Positions 41,908-51,080 of a DNA stretch of 64,000 nucleotides are shown one piece after another; the stretch's first letter is position 1, and every line of letters begins with the position of its first letter. The notes under the pieces were generated by a model that was given only the letters and a program-made list of their open reading frames with translations, was not told the origin of the DNA and made no database searches. The position numbers and the translations under genes are program-made. This DNA is from CAYNRG01 sp964399545 (GTDB lineage: Bacteria > Bacillota_I > Bacilli_A > Erysipelotrichales > Erysipelotrichaceae): NCBI GenBank assembly GCA_964399545.1, contig CAYNRG010000003.1, positions 124,001 through 188,000 of the forward strand, in the 5' to 3' direction.

Positions 41908-42222
41908 CTACAGTCCCATTACTTCCTTCAAGTGGTTAATTGCTTTTTCACCATTTAATGTAGAATAGTAATCCGCCTTCATCAGAATAACTTTTACTTC
42001 CGCTCCATGGATATACTCTTCCACTTCATCCAAAATGTAAGCTAGATGTGGACCAACCATTAATACATCAATTTCATCAATATAATTTTCAATCTCCGAC
42101 TCGCTTCTTGCTTTAATATCCATGTCTAAGGATTTTTCACTTGCTGCTTTTCTCATATTAGCCGCCATAAATCCTGAGCTAGCCCCAGAGCCACAAACCA
42201 ATAAAACATTTAATTTTTTCAT
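41908..42222 (-). CDS. PTS lactose/cellobiose-type IIB
   Basis: ATG 42222 gives 104 residues starting MKKLNVLLVCGSGASSGFMA. The phosphorylated Cys10 in the P-loop-like VCGSGASSG is characteristic of IIB enzymes of the Lac family. A later VLMVGPHLAYILDE segment also matches. It passes the phosphate from a IIA protein to the sugar on IIC. Ribosome-binding site is AGAGGAAA. The IIA partner is not encoded in this window and may be shared. Confidence 0.9.
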   Translation of the reverse strand: MKKLNVLLVCGSGASSGFMAANMRKAASEKSLDMDIKARSESEIENYIDEIDVLMVGPHLAYILDEVEEYIHGAEVKVILMKADYYSTLNGEKAINHLKEVMGL

Positions 42223-42385
42223 TTCATATTTCCTCTCTAGTACACTGTAGTACATCATGCCTGTCGACAATCACATTTTATAGTACTAGCTGATTTCCCG
42301 TCCACTTTGTTTTTGCACCTTATACGGGGCAAAAATTAGAAATCATCTTCACTAAAATATGGAATGATCTCCTACGATGACAAAC

Positions 42386-42440
42386 TAAAAACTCCTTAAT
42401 TTCTATTGTCCCTTCTCGGACTTCAGTAAAATAAGGAGTT
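42386..42440 (-). terminator. Terminator of the biotin operon
   Basis: AACTCCTTA and TAAGGAGTT form the base of a long hairpin, followed by T residues on the minus strand. Confidence 0.6.
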
Positions 42441-42458
42441 CGTAATTTTATTCTTTTA

Positions 42459-43796
42459 CTATAAAACAGCTTTTACTGCTTCATTTACAATAGCTAGCGC
42501 TTTGTCTATTTCTGATTTTGTAATTGTCAATGGCGGATTAAAATATAAAACATCTCCCAATGGACGTAGCACCAATCCTAGCTTTAATGCTTCTTTATAT
42601 ATAGCATATCCAACTCTTCTCTTCCCATCAAAATTTTTTTTAGTTTTTCTATCTTCTACTAACTCAATCGCGTGAACTAACCCAATGGAACGTATTTCTC
42701 CAACATGAATGTGATGATTAAATATTTCCTTCATGCGTTGATTTAAGTATCGGGCCGTTTCATGTGACTTTTCAATTACTCTTTCTTCTTTCAGTACCTT
42801 TATAACAGCTAGCGCTGCTGCACATCCTAATGGATTGCCACTATATGTATGACTATGCATAAATGCTCTATGATTATTATAATCATCATAGAATGCATTA
42901 TATATTTTTTCAGTAGTCACCGTAATTGACATCGGAAGATATCCTCCGGTCAATCCCTTTGATAAACAAATAATATCTGGTGAAATATCTGCATGATCAC
43001 AGGCAAACATTTTTCCTGTTCGACCAAAACCTGTTGCAATTTCATCTGCTATTAAAAGTACATTATGTTCATCACAAAGCTCTCTCAGTTTTTTTAGGTA
43101 TGCTGGTGGATAAATCCTCATCCCTCCTGCACCTTGAAGAAGAGGTTCAATAATAAGTGCAGCACTATTGTCGGCAAATTGGTCAAATATTTCCTCAGCT
43201 TTTTCAGCACAAGGACAAGCACAGTCTTCTCTATGCTTACCATAAGGACATCGATAGCAATCCGGAGCTTCAATTTGAATGGTATCCATTAACATCGGCT
43301 TATACATCTTCGCATACAAATCCATCGCTCCAACAGATAATGCACCTAATGTTTCGCCATGATACCCTCCAGATAAACAGATAAATTTTGTTTTTTGTTT
43401 ATTCCCTGTTTGATGGTGATATTGAAAAGCCATCTTTAACGCACATTCTACAGAAGCAGAACCATTATCTGAAAAGTTAAACTTTGTTAGGCCTTTAGGT
43501 AAAACTTCTACCAACTCTTCACATAGCCGCACAGCTCCCTCATGAGTAAAGTTAGCAAAAATAACATGCTCTAGTTTATCCAACTGATTTTTTATACTCC
43601 TTGAAACACCTTCATGACAATGGCCGAGTAAATTGCACCACCAGGAGCTAACAATATCAATATACTCTTTTCCTTCTGTATCATAGAGATATACTCCTTT
43701 AGCATGATCAATCGGAATTGGAGCAAGAGTCTCATAATCCTTCATTTGAGAACAAGGATGCCAAACATATTTTAAGTCGCGTTGAGATAGTGTCAT
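42459..43796 (-). CDS. bioA: Adenosylmethionine-8-amino-7-oxononanoate aminotransferase
   Basis: This 445-residue class III aminotransferase starts with the BioA-type sequence KYVWHPCSQMKDYETLAPIP. Its PLP Lys lies in SKGLTGGYLPM near residue 280, and the metal-like Asp lies in LLIADEIATGFGRTG near 250. A Cys cluster (PDCYRCPYGKHREDCACPC, about 175-193) is longer than in Escherichia coli BioA but known in Firmicute BioA. It converts KAPA to DAPA with SAM as amino donor. It overlaps bioD. Confidence 0.92.
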   Translation of the reverse strand: MTLSQRDLKYVWHPCSQMKDYETLAPIPIDHAKGVYLYDTEGKEYIDIVSSWWCNLLGHCHEGVSRSIKNQLDKLEHVIFANFTHEGAVRLCEELVEVLPKGLTKFNFSDNGSASVECALKMAFQYHHQTGNKQKTKFICLSGGYHGETLGALSVGAMDLYAKMYKPMLMDTIQIEAPDCYRCPYGKHREDCACPCAEKAEEIFDQFADNSAALIIEPLLQGAGGMRIYPPAYLKKLRELCDEHNVLLIADEIATGFGRTGKMFACDHADISPDIICLSKGLTGGYLPMSITVTTEKIYNAFYDDYNNHRAFMHSHTYSGNPLGCAAALAVIKVLKEERVIEKSHETARYLNQRMKEIFNHHIHVGEIRSIGLVHAIELVEDRKTKKNFDGKRRVGYAIYKEALKLGLVLRPLGDVLYFNPPLTITKSEIDKALAIVNEAVKAVL

Positions 43797-44476
43797 TAAC
43801 TTCCCTCCTTAAATAATTCTTTCAATTGTTCCTTATTCAAATCAAGCTCCATTGCACCATGCCTTACTGTTGCAATAACTTTCTCATTGGTTAACTCTTC
43901 TATCATTCTTAAATTATCTTGATGTAAGTAGCTGCCATCATAATTGTTTAAAATAATCCCTCGAATAGGTACCTTTTGCGAATGCAAATAAGATACAGTT
44001 AAAACAGTAGCGTTTATCGTTCCCAACCCTGCATCTGCGACAATAATTGTGGCCAATTGAAATTCTTTCACTAAATCAATTAGCATTATTTTTTCATCAT
44101 CGAAACGCAGTGGACAAATGATTCCGCCACTTCCCTCCATTAAAATATACTCATACAAATTTCGTACTACTTGAAAATCTTTTTTTACTTTCCTTAAATT
44201 TAATGGGTTTCCTTCTATTTTTGCAGCAAGATGTGGTGAAACAGGAGTTTTATAAAGATAGGATAGCAAGGTTTCTTCTAATTGATTAATATTCGCTATT
44301 TGATTAACATACCCTGCATCGCTAAGTAGACAGCTCTCTGCACCACTTGCTGCAGCTTTATAATAGCCACAATTTATACCTTCCTCAATCATCTTCTTGA
44401 TTAAAAGAGCACTAATAAATGTCTTTCCTACGTCTGTTGCTGTTCCTGTCACAAATAATGCTTTTCCTTTATTCAT
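43796..44476 (-). CDS. bioD: Dethiobiotin synthetase
   Basis: ATG 44476 lies within the end of bioB, after AGGTCAAG. The 226-residue P-loop protein starts MNKGKALFVTGTATDVGKTF, with Walker A TATDVGKT and YKAAASG, a family segment. EGSGGIICPL near residue 110 is the phosphate/carbamate-binding loop. It closes the ureido ring of dethiobiotin from DAPA, CO2 and ATP. Confidence 0.92.
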   Translation of the reverse strand: MNKGKALFVTGTATDVGKTFISALLIKKMIEEGINCGYYKAAASGAESCLLSDAGYVNQIANINQLEETLLSYLYKTPVSPHLAAKIEGNPLNLRKVKKDFQVVRNLYEYILMEGSGGIICPLRFDDEKIMLIDLVKEFQLATIIVADAGLGTINATVLTVSYLHSQKVPIRGIILNNYDGSYLHQDNLRMIEELTNEKVIATVRHGAMELDLNKEQLKELFKEGS

Positions 44477-45437
44477 GAAGCTTGACCTCAAATCCTAATT
44501 CTCTAATCATTTGTAAATCAGTTTCAACACTAATACCCGTTGTGGTAAGCATGTCTCCTGAAATAGCCGCATTGGCTCCTGATTCAAAGCATCTCTTTCC
44601 TTGATCTTCTAATAGACCTCTTCCGCCGGCAAGACGAATAAATGTATCCGGGAGAATAAATCGATAGATCGCAACAATCCGAACTAATTCTTCATCCGTT
44701 AAAGGGATGTTACTTTGACATGGAGTTCCTTGTATTGGGTTTAAAAGATTAATAGGAACACTCTTTATCCCCAGCTTAACTAAAGAAAATGCTAAGTCAA
44801 TTCTATCTTCAACGCTTTCTCCAAGGCCAAAGATTCCGCCACTACACACATTCATCCCAGCTTCTTTTGCAGCAGTTATCGAAGACACTTTATCTTCAAA
44901 ATGATGCGTTGTACACATCTTTGGAAAATAATGAGAAGACGTTTCCAAATTATTATGAATTCTTTTTAATCCTGCATGGAATAACTTTTCATATTGATCC
45001 TTTGTCAATAATCCAAACGACCCACAAATTTGGATATTCACCTTGCCTTTAAGTTCTTCTATTATTTGACAAACCTTGTCTATCTCAGCATTCTCTAAAT
45101 TTCTTCCAGAAGTAACCAGTGAATACCTTAAAATTCCTTTTTCAGCGTGATATCTTGCATGTTTAATAATCTCTTCTGAAGCAAGTAATGGATATACTTC
45201 ACAATTTGTATCAAAGTGAGTAGACTGCGCACAATATTTACAATTCTCACTGCAACGCCCACTTTTTGCGTTAATGATCGTACAAATATCAAAGACATTC
45301 TTACAAAAATGCTCTCTAATCTCATTGGCTGCTTTGGATAACTCTTCTAGATTTTGATTGTATAGTTCCATCGCTTGAGATTTGGTAATTGCTTTTCCTT
45401 CTAGTATCTGATTCTTGCATAATTGAACAATACTCAT
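44469..45437 (-). CDS. bioB: Biotin synthase
   Basis: This 322-residue radical SAM enzyme has the 4Fe-4S motif CSENCKYC (Cys62, 66 and 69). Later conserved residues include GICSGGIFGLGE-like NVCSGGIFGLGE near residue 195 and RLAGGRG near 272 (Arg ligand of the sacrificial 2Fe-2S cluster). It inserts sulfur into dethiobiotin. It lies six bases after bioY. Confidence 0.95.
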   Translation of the reverse strand: MSIVQLCKNQILEGKAITKSQAMELYNQNLEELSKAANEIREHFCKNVFDICTIINAKSGRCSENCKYCAQSTHFDTNCEVYPLLASEEIIKHARYHAEKGILRYSLVTSGRNLENAEIDKVCQIIEELKGKVNIQICGSFGLLTKDQYEKLFHAGLKRIHNNLETSSHYFPKMCTTHHFEDKVSSITAAKEAGMNVCSGGIFGLGESVEDRIDLAFSLVKLGIKSVPINLLNPIQGTPCQSNIPLTDEELVRIVAIYRFILPDTFIRLAGGRGLLEDQGKRCFESGANAAISGDMLTTTGISVETDLQMIRELGFEVKLHE

Positions 45438-45443
45438 ACCAAC

Positions 45444-45986
45444 CTACTTTCTTATTACAGGAAGTAATCGATCTGCAATTATCGTAGCAATCCCACACAA
45501 GACTAAATCTCCTGGTATCGGAATTAAAAATCCAGATAAAAACAATGGCCACCAACCAATTGGCTTACCCAAATAAAAATTACTAATTCCATAAAAATAA
45601 ATAAGCCCTACTGCATATACGCAAAGAATACCTACCAAATTCGCGCATAATAACCTTTTAAAAGAAGGATTTTTTGTTGCATGTGCAATCTTTCCTGTAA
45701 CATAAGCTCCTACACAAAATCCAATTAAATAACCAAAAGTCGGTTTAAAGATATAGGCAATTCCTCCCCCATTAGCAAAAATAGGTAATCCCATTAATCC
45801 AAGGATAATATACAAACCTACACTCAGAGCTCCCAAACGAGCACCAAGAAGCGCTCCCGCTAATGTTGTAAATAAAATTTGTAATGTAAATGGAATCACT
45901 GGTATCGGAACTTTTATAAATGCTCCCGCTGCTGCTAAAGCTGTAAATAGACTAACTAAGCACATCTCTTTTATTGTCATTTTCAT
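45444..45986 (-). CDS. bioY: Biotin transporter BioY (ECF S component)
   Basis: This 180-residue membrane protein has about six hydrophobic segments and family motifs GARLGALSVGLYIILGLMGLP and the Gly-rich FANGGGIAYIFKPTFGYLIG near residue 70. It imports biotin, alone or with a shared ECF module. The start overlaps birA by four bases. Presence of both uptake and synthesis genes under one BirA operator suggests a scavenging-or-making strategy. Confidence 0.92.
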   Translation of the reverse strand: MKMTIKEMCLVSLFTALAAAGAFIKVPIPVIPFTLQILFTTLAGALLGARLGALSVGLYIILGLMGLPIFANGGGIAYIFKPTFGYLIGFCVGAYVTGKIAHATKNPSFKRLLCANLVGILCVYAVGLIYFYGISNFYLGKPIGWWPLFLSGFLIPIPGDLVLCGIATIIADRLLPVIRK

Positions 45987-46966
45987 TGTTCTTTTTCTCC
46001 TTTAATTTTTTTAATTCTTATCTCTCCGCTTGATAATGTTTCAATAGTTTTATCCTCATTTTCAATTCGCAAATTGCAATTCTCATCAATATCTAACACC
46101 TTGGCTTTTCTCTCATTTTCCCCTTGAATTACAAGCACTTCTTTCCCTATAACAAAGCTTAAAGACTTATATTTTCTTGCTGTTTCTTCAAAAGGAATAT
46201 CCTTATAAATTTCAAAAAATTCATTGATAATTTCTGCTACTATCTTTCCTTTGAGCCCACTTTTAATTTCTTCGCTTACACTTCCTGCTATATTCTTGAT
46301 ATCTTTAGGAAAACCTCCTTGAGGGGGATACACATTAATGCCAATCCCTAAGATAATGTACTCTGCTTTATTAGTTTCTAAACTAAAAGCTCCTTGTGTC
46401 AAAATTCCACAAACCTTCTTTTCCTCATAGAAAATATCATTAACCCACTTAATACCCGGTTCAATTCCAAGTGTATTTTTTAATGCGTTACATACTGCTA
46501 CCGCAGCCATCGTAGTCACTCTAACTGCTTGTGTACTTTCTAAGTTTGGCTTCAAGAGAATACTAAAGTAAACTCCTGTATTTTGAGGAGAATAAAAGTT
46601 TCTATTTAATCTTCCTACACCTTTTTCTTGTGCGCTAGCTACGACAACTAACCCCTCTGGTTCATTGATTTGATCTTTAACTAAGTCATTTGTTGAAGAA
46701 ACTCGGTCATGATATTGAACAGAAAAAAGCGATGAATTTCTCAAATGCTTTGTAATTGATTCACGACTTAAAATATCATTTCTATCTGTCAATCTATAGC
46801 CTTTATTGGAAATAGCTTCAATACTATAACCTTCTTCTTTTAGAGATTTTATCCCTTTCCAAATAGCTGTTCGTGTAACGCTAAATGATTCGGCTAAATT
46901 TTCTCCTGATAGGTATTTATCTCTATTTTCATTCAGGAGATTCAATAAGTTATTTTTTAATGTCAT
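45983..46966 (-). CDS. birA: Biotin-protein ligase and biotin repressor
   Basis: ATG 46966 follows AGGTGG and gives 327 residues. The longer frame reads into the operator. The N-terminal winged HTH (about 1-60, NLAESFSVTRTAIWKGIKSL) is present, so the protein can repress. The catalytic domain has SAQEKGVGRLNRNFYSP near residue 105 (ligase loop) and GIKWVNDIFYEEKKVCGILT near 168. It attaches biotin to carboxylases and binds the operator just upstream as biotinoyl-AMP-bound dimer. First gene of the biotin operon, so it is autoregulated. Confidence 0.93.
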   Translation of the reverse strand: MTLKNNLLNLLNENRDKYLSGENLAESFSVTRTAIWKGIKSLKEEGYSIEAISNKGYRLTDRNDILSRESITKHLRNSSLFSVQYHDRVSSTNDLVKDQINEPEGLVVVASAQEKGVGRLNRNFYSPQNTGVYFSILLKPNLESTQAVRVTTMAAVAVCNALKNTLGIEPGIKWVNDIFYEEKKVCGILTQGAFSLETNKAEYIILGIGINVYPPQGGFPKDIKNIAGSVSEEIKSGLKGKIVAEIINEFFEIYKDIPFEETARKYKSLSFVIGKEVLVIQGENERKAKVLDIDENCNLRIENEDKTIETLSSGEIRIKKIKGEKEQ

Positions 46967-46985
46967 ATTAGTCACCACCTGCCCA

Positions 46986-47014
46986 AGTATACTATGACCA
47001 TCTTCTATTGTCAA
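46986..47014 (-). promoter_or_regulatory. Promoter of the biotin operon
   Basis: TTGACA (47014-47009), 17-base spacer, TATACT (46991-46986) on the minus strand. The -35 box is part of the BirA operator arm. Confidence 0.75.
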
Positions 47015-47043
47015 CTTATCGAAAATTATAAAGTTAACAATAG
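47005..47043. promoter_or_regulatory. BirA operator
   Basis: CTATTGTCAACTT and AAGTTAACAATAG face each other across 13 bases with one mismatch, the known two-arm BirA box (TTGTTAAC-type arms). It overlaps the -35 box, so bound BirA blocks transcription. Confidence 0.85.
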
Positions 47044-47073
47044 GATTGAACCTTTATCCTTCATTTCTTCATT

Positions 47074-47105
47074 AAAAAAGGTAATTTCAATTTATTTAAA
47101 ATTAC
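47074..47105 (-). terminator. Intrinsic terminator of lysS
   Basis: GGTAATTT/AAATTACC stem with T residues on the minus strand. Confidence 0.7.
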
Positions 47106-47126
47106 CTCTTGTTCTCTTTTTTAATT

Positions 47127-48617
47127 TTATTTAGACCGTTCTTTCATATGAGGGAACAATAATACTTCACGTATAGACTCTGAGTTAGTCAATAACATAA
47201 TAAAGCGATCAATCCCTATTCCAATTCCTCCCGTTGGTGGAAGTCCATATTCTAATGCCTCAACATAATCAATATCCATTTCTGTTGCTTCATCATCTCC
47301 TAATTCTTTTAACTTAAGCTGAGCTTCAAATCGTTCTCTTTGATCAATTGGATCATTAAGCTCTGTAAATGCATTTGAATACTCCATTCCATGAATTAAA
47401 AGTTCAAAGCGATCCGTAAAACGAGGATCATCCGCATTTTTCTTTGCTAGTGGAGAGATTTCTACTGGATGTCCATAAACAAATGTTGGTTGTTCAATTT
47501 TATCTTCACAGAATTCCTCAAAGAATAAGTTAATAATTTGCCCTACAGATTCTTGATGTTTTTCTACTTTTACATGCTTTTCCTTCGCTAAGGCTAAGGC
47601 TTGTTCTAATGTAATTTGTTGCCAAAAATCAACTCCTGTTACCTCTTTTACTGCATCAACCATATGCCAACGCTTAAATGGAGCTTTTAATGAAACTGTT
47701 TTATCTCCAAATTCAAAATCTGTTTTATTAAATACTTCTAGGGCCACACTTTCAAATAATTCTTCATTTAATTGCATCATTCCCTCTACATCTGTATAGG
47801 CAACATAAGCTTCTACAGTTGTAAACTCCGGGTTATGTCGTGTAGACATACCTTCATTTCTGAAGAGACGACCAATTTCATAAACACCCTCAAGTCCACC
47901 TACAATTAAACGCTTCAGTGGTAATTCTGTCGCAATTCGTAAATAAAAATCCATATCTAGTGTATTATGATGAGTCACAAATGGACGAGCTGCTGCTCCC
48001 CCTAGAATAGGTTGTAAAATTGGAGTTTCTACTTCAATTAATCCACGACGATCAAAATAATGTTGAATGGCACGAATGATACGTGGGCGTGTCATCGCAA
48101 TTTCTCTACTTCTTTCATTCATGATTAGATCAACATAACGACGACGATAGCGTTCTTCAACATCTTGAAGCCCATGAAACTTCTCAGGAAGTGGGCGTAG
48201 TGCTTTGGTTAAATGAGTATACTCTTGAACTTTAATCGATAATTCCCCAGTGTTTGTTTTCATCAAGCATCCACTTACTCCCACAATATCTCCAATATCA
48301 TGAGACTTAAAGATTTCATAAACTTCCTCACCAACAACTCCTTTATTAATCACCACTTGAAGTTGCCCATCACGGTCTTGAAGATGCATAAAGCCAAGTT
48401 TCCCCATACGACGCTTGGTCATAATTCTTCCTGCAAAAGAAACTTCAATCTTCATTTCTTCTAGCTCTTCTTTGGTTTTTTCATCATAAGTTTCTTTTAA
48501 TTCTTTTGAATTATGAGTTCGCTCAAATCTCTTTCCAAAAGGATCAATTCCTTTTTCTTTTAATTCTTCCATCTTCTCACGACGAATAATTTCTTGTTCT
48601 GATAAGTTTTGTTTCAT
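47127..48617 (-). CDS. lysS: Lysyl-tRNA synthetase, class II
   Basis: This 496-residue synthetase has an OB-fold anticodon-binding domain (about 55-165). The class II motifs are motif 1 near FDRRGLIEVETPIL, motif 2 FRNEGMSTRHNPEFTTVE near residue 255, and motif 3 GIGIGIDRFIMLLTN near 470. It charges tRNA-Lys. A T-box leader precedes it, so it is induced when uncharged tRNA-Lys accumulates. A tRNA-Lys(CTT) gene lies elsewhere in this window. Confidence 0.96.
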   Translation of the reverse strand: MKQNLSEQEIIRREKMEELKEKGIDPFGKRFERTHNSKELKETYDEKTKEELEEMKIEVSFAGRIMTKRRMGKLGFMHLQDRDGQLQVVINKGVVGEEVYEIFKSHDIGDIVGVSGCLMKTNTGELSIKVQEYTHLTKALRPLPEKFHGLQDVEERYRRRYVDLIMNERSREIAMTRPRIIRAIQHYFDRRGLIEVETPILQPILGGAAARPFVTHHNTLDMDFYLRIATELPLKRLIVGGLEGVYEIGRLFRNEGMSTRHNPEFTTVEAYVAYTDVEGMMQLNEELFESVALEVFNKTDFEFGDKTVSLKAPFKRWHMVDAVKEVTGVDFWQQITLEQALALAKEKHVKVEKHQESVGQIINLFFEEFCEDKIEQPTFVYGHPVEISPLAKKNADDPRFTDRFELLIHGMEYSNAFTELNDPIDQRERFEAQLKLKELGDDEATEMDIDYVEALEYGLPPTGGIGIGIDRFIMLLTNSESIREVLLFPHMKERSK

Positions 48618-48630
48618 TTCTATTGCCTCC

Positions 48631-48862
48631 TGATAAAATAAAAAACTCCCCTCCGCTAGGGACGAGAGTTAACATCGTGGTACCACCCTAATTCATGACT
48701 AAATCACTTTAATCATCTTTATGACTTTATAAGTCTAATTCTTAACGCGAATCAACGATTAGCTCCAAGTCTTTTTTCTTATCATTCCGGGTTATCCATT
48801 TCCACCGTCTGGACTCTCTTTGAACTCTAGAACGAAAATACTCTTCTCTTCATGGCTATTGC
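48631..48862 (-). promoter_or_regulatory. T-box leader of lysS
   Basis: The conserved T-box word AGGGTGGTACCACG is present on the minus strand at 48689-48676. It is followed by a GC-rich terminator (ACTCTCGTCCC with GGAGGGGAGT and six T). A long stem I region lies upstream (about 48850-48740). Uncharged tRNA should stabilise the antiterminator and permit lysS transcription. I did not assign the specifier codon with certainty; the Lys identity comes from the gene. Confidence 0.92.
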
Positions 48863-48868
48863 CTTATG

Positions 48869-48897
48869 ATTATATCCTATCATCCTTTAAAAATCAA
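48869..48897 (-). promoter_or_regulatory. Promoter of the lysS T-box transcript
   Basis: TTGATT (48897-48892), 17-base spacer, TATAAT (48874-48869) on the minus strand. The -35 box overlaps the dusB stop codon. Confidence 0.7.
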
Positions 48898-49934
48898 ATT
48901 TTATCATCACAGTTGGAGTTTTCGTTTTTCTTTCTCCTTATATACTCATGATGCTCTTCTTCTTTTACATCAAGAAATCGAAGATAATCATAAAACAAAT
49001 TCTTCATGTCATCATAAGTTTTAAAAGTACTACATTGGTTTTTAATTTGGGCACTAAATGGCATTCCTTGTAAATACCAGCTCGCAAGGCCTCTCATTTG
49101 TCGCATTGCAATAGCTTCTCCACGTAGATTACATAATCTCTTGGCATGTTCAAGCGCCATATCCACTCGTGTTTCATAGCTCGCTTTTTCATTCTCTTTT
49201 CCATCAAAGTAATCAACAATCTCTTTGATTAAAAAAGGATTCCCTATCGCTCCGCGGCCAATCATAACAGCATCACATCCTGTTTCTTTTAACCGCTTAA
49301 TTGCATCTTCTTTAGAGTGAATATCTCCATTTCCAATTACAGGGATACTTACAGCCTCTTTTACCTTCTTTACCCACATCCAATCCGCTTCACCTTCATA
49401 CAGTTGTCCGCGTGATCGACCATGTAAGGCAATCGCAGCAACACCCACTTCTTCTAGTCGCTTTGCTAATTCTACGCAATTGATTTTATCTTTAGTCCAG
49501 CCTATACGCATCTTAACTGTTACCGGTTTATCTACTACTTGAATAATATTTCGAACTAATTCCACCGCATAATCAATATCTTTCATCAGTGCAGATCCTG
49601 CATTACTTTTTACAATTTTCGTCACCGGGCAACCCATATTTATATCAATGATGTCACAGCTTGTTTTTTTATCTAGATATTTTGCAGCCTCCACCATCGA
49701 AGGAAGATCATGTCCAAAAAGTTGCATCACAAGAGGATGTTCTTGTTCAGAAGACTGACACATTTCAATGGTCTTCTTGCTTTGAAACTGAAGAGCCTTA
49801 TCACTAATCATCTCTGTATAAACTAATCCTGCTCCCATTTCAAAACAAATCTCTCGAAAGGCCAAGTTACTTACTCCAGCCATTGGAGCAATTACAACCG
49901 GATTTTCAATTTCAACATTACCTATCTTCCACAT
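48894..49934 (-). CDS. dusB: tRNA-dihydrouridine synthase
   Basis: This 346-residue flavoenzyme has the N-terminal VVIAPMAGVSNLAFREIC. The catalytic Cys lies in DINMGCPVTKIVKSNAGSAL near residue 100, and the FMN-phosphate segment VIGNGDIHSKEDA near 215. It reduces uridine in the tRNA D-loop. It overlaps the hslO gene by 13 bases, a common Firmicute pairing, and ends in the lysS promoter. Confidence 0.92.
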   Translation of the reverse strand: MWKIGNVEIENPVVIAPMAGVSNLAFREICFEMGAGLVYTEMISDKALQFQSKKTIEMCQSSEQEHPLVMQLFGHDLPSMVEAAKYLDKKTSCDIIDINMGCPVTKIVKSNAGSALMKDIDYAVELVRNIIQVVDKPVTVKMRIGWTKDKINCVELAKRLEEVGVAAIALHGRSRGQLYEGEADWMWVKKVKEAVSIPVIGNGDIHSKEDAIKRLKETGCDAVMIGRGAIGNPFLIKEIVDYFDGKENEKASYETRVDMALEHAKRLCNLRGEAIAMRQMRGLASWYLQGMPFSAQIKNQCSTFKTYDDMKNLFYDYLRFLDVKEEEHHEYIRRKKNENSNCDDKI

Positions 49935-50809
49935 GAATCCTTAAACTCCAGAATAACTTGTAATTCTTCTTTACTAAATTGATATGTTGTATTGCAATAC
50001 TCACACTTGACTTCACAACCTTCATCCTCTTGAATCATAGATTGAATATCTTGGTGAGGTAATGTCGTCAAAGCTCCCTTAAAGCGATCACGACTACAGT
50101 CACAGTTCCACTGAATAGATTGGCTTCCTAAAATTCGAGCACCATCGAAAAGAGAAAGTAATATTTCTTCAGGAGTTTTTCCTTTTTGAATTATCGAACT
50201 AATTGGCTCTAATTTTGAAACCGCTTCTTCCACCTGCACAATAACTTCTTCAGTTGCTCCTGGCATGAGCTGAATTAAAATCCCTCCTGCTGATAAGCAG
50301 GTTGTATCCGTGTCCACCAAAACACCTACGGATACAGCCGATGGTGTTTGCTCAGACACTGTAAAGTAATAAGCAAAATCATCTCCAATTTCTCCAGTCT
50401 GCAACGCCACCTTGCTAGTGAAATTATTTTTTAACCCCATGTGCTTTGTTACTTGCAAATACCCTTGATTTCCTACTGCTAAACCTACTGCCAGTTTATT
50501 AGAGTCATTATACTTTAAATAAATTTCTGGATTACCAACAAATCCTTTTACATCTCCATTAGACTGACATTCTACCATGCAAGTCCCTAATGCCCCATTC
50601 CCATTAATTTGAATATTTATCTTCTCTTGTTTTCCTTTAAGCCCTGCAGCCATCATAACCCCTGCAGCCATCACACGACCAAGTGCGGCCAAAGATGTCG
50701 GCATTAAATCATGTTGAATTCTTGCTTGTTGGCATAATTGTGTTGTATCACAAACCACAATCCGAACCATTTCATTTAATGCTATTCCTTTTACTAATTT
50801 ATCTGTCAT
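49922..50809 (-). CDS. hslO: Redox-regulated chaperone Hsp33
   Basis: ATG 50809 follows AGAGGTG; a GTG six bases upstream is possible. The 295-residue protein has the Hsp33 N-terminal domain and the C-terminal zinc/redox site with CDC (in WNCDCSRDR) and CEYC (in VKCEYCNTTY). The cytoplasmic holdase is activated when oxidation opens these Cys. Overlaps dusB. Confidence 0.93.
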   Translation of the reverse strand: MTDKLVKGIALNEMVRIVVCDTTQLCQQARIQHDLMPTSLAALGRVMAAGVMMAAGLKGKQEKINIQINGNGALGTCMVECQSNGDVKGFVGNPEIYLKYNDSNKLAVGLAVGNQGYLQVTKHMGLKNNFTSKVALQTGEIGDDFAYYFTVSEQTPSAVSVGVLVDTDTTCLSAGGILIQLMPGATEEVIVQVEEAVSKLEPISSIIQKGKTPEEILLSLFDGARILGSQSIQWNCDCSRDRFKGALTTLPHQDIQSMIQEDEGCEVKCEYCNTTYQFSKEELQVILEFKDSCGR

Positions 50810-51033
50810 TTTCACACCTCTTTTGCTTTGTGATTATATCATGTTTCTTGAATTATAACCACTTCTTATATTTTGAATCAATTTATAATACAGGAAAAGT
50901 CAGCTCTTTGAAACTAGCAAGATAATTATAGATGTCTCCATAAAATATCCTCTCCCCGAATTTTAATAATTAGATTGTAATATTCCATTATTTTTATGTT
51001 CAAGATAAACTTGTATTATGGTGATGAACTTCT

Positions 51034-51077
51034 TAAAAAAACTCTACATAGTAGATTATTAAACTACTATGTAGAGT
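51034..51077 (-). terminator. Strong terminator of the duplicated ABC operon
   Basis: A perfect 14-bp stem (ACTCTACATAGTAG with its complement) and seven T on the minus strand. Confidence 0.8.
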
Positions 51078-51080
51078 ATT

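Noticed and set aside
45322..45555. 77-residue frame at the bioY-bioB junction
   Set aside because: It is a shifted frame across the end of bioY and the start of bioB, both of which are well supported.
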